Assembly: GCA_002150815.3 (NCBI GenBank)
Contig: NDFF03000320.1
Location: forward strand, 496,001 to 560,000
Length of the DNA: 64,000 nucleotides
Direction of reading: 5' to 3'
From: Grammothele lineata
Taxonomy: Eukaryota; Basidiomycota; Agaricomycetes; Polyporales; Polyporaceae
Both the position numbers and the translations under genes were made by a program. Positions 58,836 to 64,000 of this stretch are shown here, one piece after another. Numbering within the stretch: the first letter of the stretch is position 1; the number at the start of each line of letters is the position of its first letter. The notes beneath the pieces were generated by a model. That model did no database searches and was not told the origin of the DNA. It saw only the letters and a list, made by a program, of their open reading frames with translations.

Positions 58836-59991
58836 TGTGAGCATGCAAATACAATCGGTGGGTTGAGAACGAGAGAGCGAGGGCAGTGCAGTGTGTTACG
58901 AAGAGAGCAAGAAGACGGACATGCAAAACACTCGAGAGCTGGTGGTGGAGGACAATATATGAGAGGCGCAAGATGGTTTTATAGGTGTAGAGCGGAGTCG
59001 AGATATTTGAGGACCAGCGATTCCTTTGTCCGCCGCATGAGACGCCCACTCGGCCACGACATGGTGCGTGACATGTAAGGCTTTGAAGAGAGTTGACAAA
59101 GGCTAACGTGTTCGCCACATGTGTCCTAGCTCAAGCTGTGTGCTTCCAGATTAATAGGATGACGTGTAGACGTGTAGAATGTTGGAATGTGAACGGCTCC
59201 CGTACGTTGCTGTTAGCGTTGAGTACCCTGAGTGAGTCTAGCGGCGAGCGTTTGATGATATTCTGAACACCAAGAAGATAGAAGTTCTATGACAATGACC
59301 AAACAGAATATCAGTTTCATTGTACGCAGCCTTCGCGAGGAAAGGTTCGACTAGCTGAGTCGCCGGATGTACAGTGATGCTGAGATACTTAGTCGGGAAG
59401 GGCGCAGCTTCAAAGCCACAAAACAAACTACCGCATTGTCGTAAGTAGCCATACAAATATCAGCGACGAGAAGATGGAACTTGCCATGGATGCAAGTCGG
59501 AGTGCGTCATCCGGTGGCAGACGCCTGGCCAGTACAAGCATGTTTGAGCTGCCTGAGATCTAAGAATCCGGAAGCTCACATGTATCGACATGGCATTTTT
59601 GCTGATGAAAACAAATGATGTGCGGTCGAAACATAGTTCGATGTTATCCCAGATCGAAGAAGTTATATACGCAGCCGCACCACAGCTTGCTGTCAGTCCA
59701 AAGTGAGTCGGACTCGAGTACTAGGAAGGATCTCTTTAGGGCAGGTCGGCCGCTGTCTGCCGCTCGACCCAGCATCTCCGTGGCTTGCCGTGATCGGTCC
59801 CACGGTCCGGCCAGAGGCGGCTCTAGAGTGGGGTGACGTCACTCCTGTGTCAACGCCTATACTTGAGTTTATTTCGTCTTCTGTCCGAGGCACTCCGCGT
59901 CCAGGTCTACCCTCAAGCATTCCCCAACCATGCTCATCTACCTGCCTTCTCCTGCCACCCACCCGCACACATTTTCTCCCGCCCCTTCAAC
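58836..59991. promoter_or_regulatory. Divergent intergenic region, epoxide hydrolase / RCF2
   Basis: 1156 bp with no supported gene. Frames of up to about 120 codons on the minus strand near 58.7-59.1 kb overlap the hydrolase leader and show no features. Expected to contain both promoters. Confidence 0.4.
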
Positions 59992-60991
59992 ATGAAGGTA
60001 CGCCCTACACTTGTTGCTTTGAGGACCCGATACTTAAGATCTCGAATACTCGCAATATGGTTAGCTTGTGACGAAAGAAGACTTGGATGCATACCAACAC
60101 GAGGTCATCGTCGGCGGCGCCAAGGGTCTCGCGGGAGGCCTTGCTCTCGCTCTCCCCGCCTCCTTCCTCCTCTACCGCCGCTTCCCCTACTACCGCAGCC
60201 TTCAACCGTCCCTCAAGGCGCTCGGTGTAATTGTCGTCGCGGTCCCCGCCTGTGTGATATCTGCGGAACACGCAGGGCAGAGATACGAGCGCTCCCAGTG
60301 GTGCGCCATACTTTCATACTCTTTTCGGTTTGTTCTTGACCGTCGACTGGGCGACGCACCTAGGCGCGGCGCAGGCCAAGCCGAGCTGGAGACCGTGCGC
60401 GCGCGCGAGGAGGCCAAGTGGGAGAGCATGGGCCCCGCGCAGCGCGCGAGCGACTACGTGCGCAGGCACCAGTACGGCGTCATCGTCGGCAGCTGGGCCG
60501 CCGCCATGGCCGGCGCGTGCGCGTACGTCATGCGCGATCCGTAAGTGCCCTCAGCTCATCGGCCCGGCCCGCGGGGCGTAAGCATACAGCTCGCTCACGC
60601 CTCACGCTCGCCGTTGGCGTCCGTACAGGATCCAGTCCGTCCCGCAGAAGGTGGGTGTTGCTGTTTGTGTGTTTCCGGAGGCGTTGCGCCGTCGCGCGAC
60701 CCGCTGTTGACGTGTGAACCGGTTAGGTGGTGCAGGCGCGAATGTGGGCGCAGGGTTTGACTATCGGAATAATCATCGCCGCAGGCATCTTGACACACTC
60801 GCAGCGCGCCAAAGTGTACGAGGAGGAGGACGAGCGGCGTGTCCGGCATCTCGTGAGTGGCAATACACGGCGGTTAGAGCGCGTCTGTAACTGGATATTC
60901 GCAGCCTGCGGACCACTCTTGGCAGGATATTTTGGAAGAAAGCGAGAAGGAGCGCACCACCGTAACCGGAGATACCAAAGCTCGCCCGTAG
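59992..60991 (+). CDS. RCF2: Respiratory supercomplex factor 2-like, HIG1 domain
   Basis: Exons 59992..59997, 60065..60300, 60364..60540, 60629..60650, 60727..60852, 60905..60991; 217 aa. Rcf2 is an inner mitochondrial membrane protein associated with complex III-IV supercomplexes. The N-terminal part (MKLVTKEDLDAYQHEVIVGG) has two hydrophobic helices (GLAGGLALALPASFLLY; LGVIVVAVPACVI). The C-terminal HIG1 domain reads RRHQYGVIVGSWAAAMAGA and, after the fourth exon, RMWAQGLTIGIIIAAGIL. The first coding exon is only 6 nt (Met-Lys) and one internal exon is 22 nt. The last exon gives ADHSWQDILEESEKE, the usual soluble tail; reading through the last intron would replace it with an unrelated sequence. 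Length fits the family. Confidence 0.88.
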
Positions 60992-62038
60992 GTTGAAACC
61001 TTGGATGTTCGCGGTAGGGCTACACATCCGATGTGTGATGATGCCCAGATTGTATTTTACCAAACCTGTTCAGTCCGGATCACACAGATTGAAGTTCCAT
61101 CTTACCACTGTATTGTGACCATGCGTTCATCGGTGTATCGTACGAGATTGCATCCCGAGAATCTGTGAAGAGTGGCGGACAACATGAATATTGTGACCTA
61201 ACTTGACACCGCAGAGATCGACCGTATAGCATAACATCGAGTCACACTGTCCTTTGAGAGCAATCAGTTAATGTTAGGCGACCATGGTTGCCGAAGAGTT
61301 GTGAGTTGAGCGGTGGAGCCTTGGAGCGGTGGCGGTGTCGCTCGCAGAGATGTTCTGGAAAGGGACCACTGCAGTCGCGCATGCGGACGAGGACGTCAGA
61401 TGCACCATCTGGGAGCATCCAGGGCGTGATTTAGGGGACGTGTAAACGTTTGCCAGGATGCACGCACGATATAGACAGGGGCTGCAATGACGAAACGAGC
61501 TCACAAAGACCGCTTACACGCGTCTTACAGATACCAACATGTGCCAGACTCGCACGCGACCTGGCATCTCGATGAGAAGCGTTGGAAGATGGATGACCTC
61601 GTACTGTATCCGTAATCAACAAATACTCGATCCCGCTACCATCGCAGTGGCGTTCAGTGTTGCGGCTAGTTGCGGCCCAGTCGCTGCACTGGCGCGATCC
61701 GGATCTCATGGGGAGAGTGCTCGAAGGATTAGGCTTTCGGACGCGGGCCCGGTCGGGACGAATCGAGTGGACGGGGCTAGGATTTTCAAGCAGGATGTGC
61801 TGCGAACGCCGGTCAGCCGACGATTTATAACGAGGCCTCCGGGGAAGACGCACCTGAGGCACACGTACCGTACCCCCTCGTCCTAATTCTCGTCTCTGTG
61901 CCCCTCTCTCTCCTTTCCCACCACGACCGCGGCCCTGGCCCCGCCCTCGCCTTTGCCGCCCTGCGCCTGCGCCTTCGCCTTGGAGCTGCGTGTGGATATC
62001 TAGCCGAAGAGGCCGACTGGGAAGGATGGGACGATATT
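60992..62038. other. Intergenic region
   Basis: About 1.05 kb between two plus-strand genes. Frames such as 61431-61862 minus and 61539-61886 plus have no features and no splice partners. Holds the RCF2 3' end and the promoter of the following gene. Confidence 0.45.
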
Positions 62039-63874
62039 ATGTCATCAGGTGAGTTGGTCATCGGTAAAGACGGCGGCGTGAGGCGGGGCGCTTCCGACCG
62101 AGGCCTGAGCCCGTCCGCGTCGCACCAGCCGCAGCCGCCCCAGCCGCCGGCGCTCGAAGGACTCGACGCCCCGCCAGCCGAGCCGCCTCCTCTCACTCCC
62201 CGTCGTCATCTCCCTGACGCTCGCCCGCCTCTCCTTCTCTTCTGCCCTCGCTCCTTCACCTCTCTCGCCCGCGGGAGGACATCCCTGCTCCTATTCTCCC
62301 CCTTCTCGCCTCGCCTGGCACGCCCTGCCGTCGCTGGCGCAATTTACCTCCTCTTCCGCCCACCGCCGTTGCACCCGAACCCACCTTGCACCGTCTCCCC
62401 GTCCCCGCTCACACACGCATGTCACTCTCTAGGTCTCTCTCTCTCGCAGGCTCCCTCATCGGGGCCTTGTGCAATCTCGCCCTCGCCATCCGCCTCCTCG
62501 CCCTCTCCCGCTCTCTCGGCTGGGAAAGCGAGACAGAATGGGAGGGCTCCGGCGACATCTGGGCCGTCGACTACGTCCGCGTCGTATGGGCCCTCCTTTT
62601 CGCCTACTTTGCAGCCGCCTCGGCGTCCTGCTTCATTGGGTTCGTCGGGATCGCAAAGGTATGTCTGTCGCCCTCTTTGTTCCCCCACCCCCGCCACCTC
62701 TCGCTGCTTCTCACATGGGAACGTCTTGTGCTGACGGCAACATTCTTCCCCTCCCCGCCTCCCATCGGTCGTTCAAACTGCGTCTTGGCTGCTTCTCGAC
62801 GCCTCGAAAATCCCACATCGCACCATTACCCCCGGCCTATCCTGCCACTCCCCAGCATGTGCGCCTGTTCGTGCGCATCTACCGCGACTACTCGATTGCG
62901 GACTTTGTGTTCGTCACCTTCACGACGCTGAGCGTGAGCTACACTACCTTCAGCTCGCCGTACCTCCGCTCCACCGTCTGTGAGGTATTCTCACGCCATC
63001 CGGAGCTGATGCGCGACATGGGCGAGATGGGTCTCTCGCTCGAGAACTGCGAGCAGTGGTCCGAGCGTGCGGTTGTCGCCCTCCTCGGGATCATGTTCAT
63101 CCTGATCGTCGTGCGGGTGAGTGTCTTGTTTCCCCCTCCCACCTACGTTCGCCTGTGCGCTGGGGGTGCGGCTCGCCATCGCGTCTGTTCGTCCCTCTGT
63201 CGGCCGAGGGGGCCAGTCTGGTCGGGATGACCAGGACGCGATGACGGGCCGGTGTGCTACGGCCGAGATCAAAGGGACAGGTTTGCTGACGGATTGATGG
63301 TCTTGCCCCTTCCGCTGCCTTCTATTAACGCGCTCCTGCTGCGCCCGACACTCGGCATTCGTCCATCCACGGTCCCCGACTTCGTCCCGCACAACTCCAT
63401 GCAACGCAGCTACACATCGTCATCGCCCTCTCGCAATTCTACTCGCACATCTCGCGCGAGTTGCTCGCCAGCACCCGGGCGCGCTTCCTCGGCCTGCGCC
63501 AGATCAAGACCAACGTGCCGCTCCAGCGCATCTACCTCATGCCGACGCCCTCGACACCCTCGTTCGACGGCCAGGCCTCACATCACTTCTCCTCTTCCCC
63601 CTCATCAACGTCCCCACAGGCGCCCGCGGGCGTCACCGTGTACGCGACGGTGCCGATCGGGGGGCTGAGCGAGGAGGAAGCGCGGAGGATGCACGCGATG
63701 GAGGCATGGGTCTCTCCGAGCCCCGTCTCGATTGCGAGCCCGCGGACGCATCGGCACGCGCATTCGCACTCGCACTCGCATGGGCACCGGCATCACGGCT
63801 CGTCGAGTCGTCAGAACTCTGCGGGCAGCGTGCGGCCGACGGGAGACGAGAAAGCGCCAATCTCTCCACCGTGA
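62039..63874 (+). CDS. Multi-pass membrane protein, conserved hypothetical, His-rich C-terminus
   Basis: Exons 62039..62048, 62450..62658, 62856..63116, 63410..63874; 314 aa. No named family recognised. Four hydrophobic helices are visible: SLIGALCNLALAIRLLALS, VWALLFAYFAAASASCFIGF, a weaker FVFVTFTTLSVSYTTF, and AVVALLGIMFILIVV, the last preceded by SRHPELMRDMGEMGLSLENC. A cytosolic-type tail follows (YSHISRELLASTRARFLGLR, RIYLMP), ending in a His-rich cluster (HRHAHSHSHSHGHRHHG) near residue 285. The first coding exon is 10 nt (MSS plus one base), followed by a 401-nt intron, the longest in the window; the start is therefore the weakest point, and an alternative first exon inside that intron is possible. 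Introns 2 and 3 (197 and 293 nt) are also long for this genome. The His cluster may bind metal ions. Confidence 0.7.
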
Positions 63875-64000
63875 GACGGAGTCCCCGTTCCGTCGTCGAC
63901 CTCAACTTCGACCTCGATATTGGCCCGCCCCGCTTCTACCGTCTGACCGTCGAGAGGGCGCAAAGGAACGATTGGGAAGAGTAGCCATCCGACCCCGGGA

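Overview
The window is nuclear DNA of a filamentous basidiomycete, most likely an Agaricomycete (Polyporales-like). The evidence is dense genes on both strands, many short introns (about 48-70 nt, GT-AG with a few GC-AG), exons as short as 5-30 nt, GC-rich coding sequence, and protein families typical of fungi (Sla1, Sup35/eRF3, Rcf2, Rtp1). There are no operons; regulation is presumably through short intergenic regions, several of them shared by divergent genes. I worked out exon structures by hand from splice signals, reading phase and family or paralog conservation. Every model given closes in frame.

Layout: 0.6-1.7 kb, a divergent 14-3-3 protein (+). 1.8-3.4 kb, deoxyhypusine synthase (-). 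3.6-10.3 kb, the Sec7 Arf-GEF in 19 exons (+). 10.5-14.6 kb, the endocytic adaptor Sla1 (-). 15.3-17.3 kb, translation release factor eRF3/Sup35 (+). 17.6-19.8 kb, an RBR-type ubiquitin ligase with an unusual N-terminal cysteine-protease-like domain (-). 20.5-29.3 kb and 30.5-39.6 kb, two tandem paralogous giant genes (+) with 41 and 42 exons. 39.6-42.1 kb, a gene-poor stretch with hairpins. 42.1-43.1 kb, an unrecognised small gene (+). 43.1-46.7 kb, an Rtp1/Tango6-like RNA polymerase II assembly factor (+). 47.3-47.9 kb, a TRAPPC2L-like subunit (-). 48.2-48.9 kb, a tail-anchored cytochrome b5 (-). 49.6-53.6 kb, an FG-repeat nucleoporin-like protein with an N-terminal membrane segment (+). 54.2-57.0 kb, a coiled-coil, C-terminally anchored protein (+). 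57.5-58.8 kb, an alpha/beta-hydrolase of epoxide-hydrolase type (-). 60.0-61.0 kb, the HIG1-domain protein Rcf2 (+). 62.0-63.9 kb, a multi-pass membrane protein with a His-rich tail (+).

Most genes are housekeeping: hypusination and termination of translation, Arf/TRAPP/endocytic trafficking, nuclear pore, Pol II assembly, respiratory chain. The accessory and most interesting part is 17.6-39.6 kb. The tandem giant proteins (about 2174 and 2233 aa) combine a conserved N-terminal module, a middle region that may be beta-propeller-like, a dynamin/GBP/VLIG-like GTPase domain (GEQSVGKS, DFEG, KD), a long Cys/His-rich zinc-binding array, and a C-terminal von Willebrand A domain with a complete MIDAS. 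The pair keeps nearly the same exon map, including coding exons of 9, 10, 17, 18, 24 and 25 nt. The first copy is divergently transcribed from the E3 ligase, whose N-terminus looks like a tegument-type (peptidase C76-like) deubiquitinase. This neighbourhood is the best candidate for an undescribed system, perhaps a giant-GTPase/ubiquitin defence or stress module, but that role is inference only.
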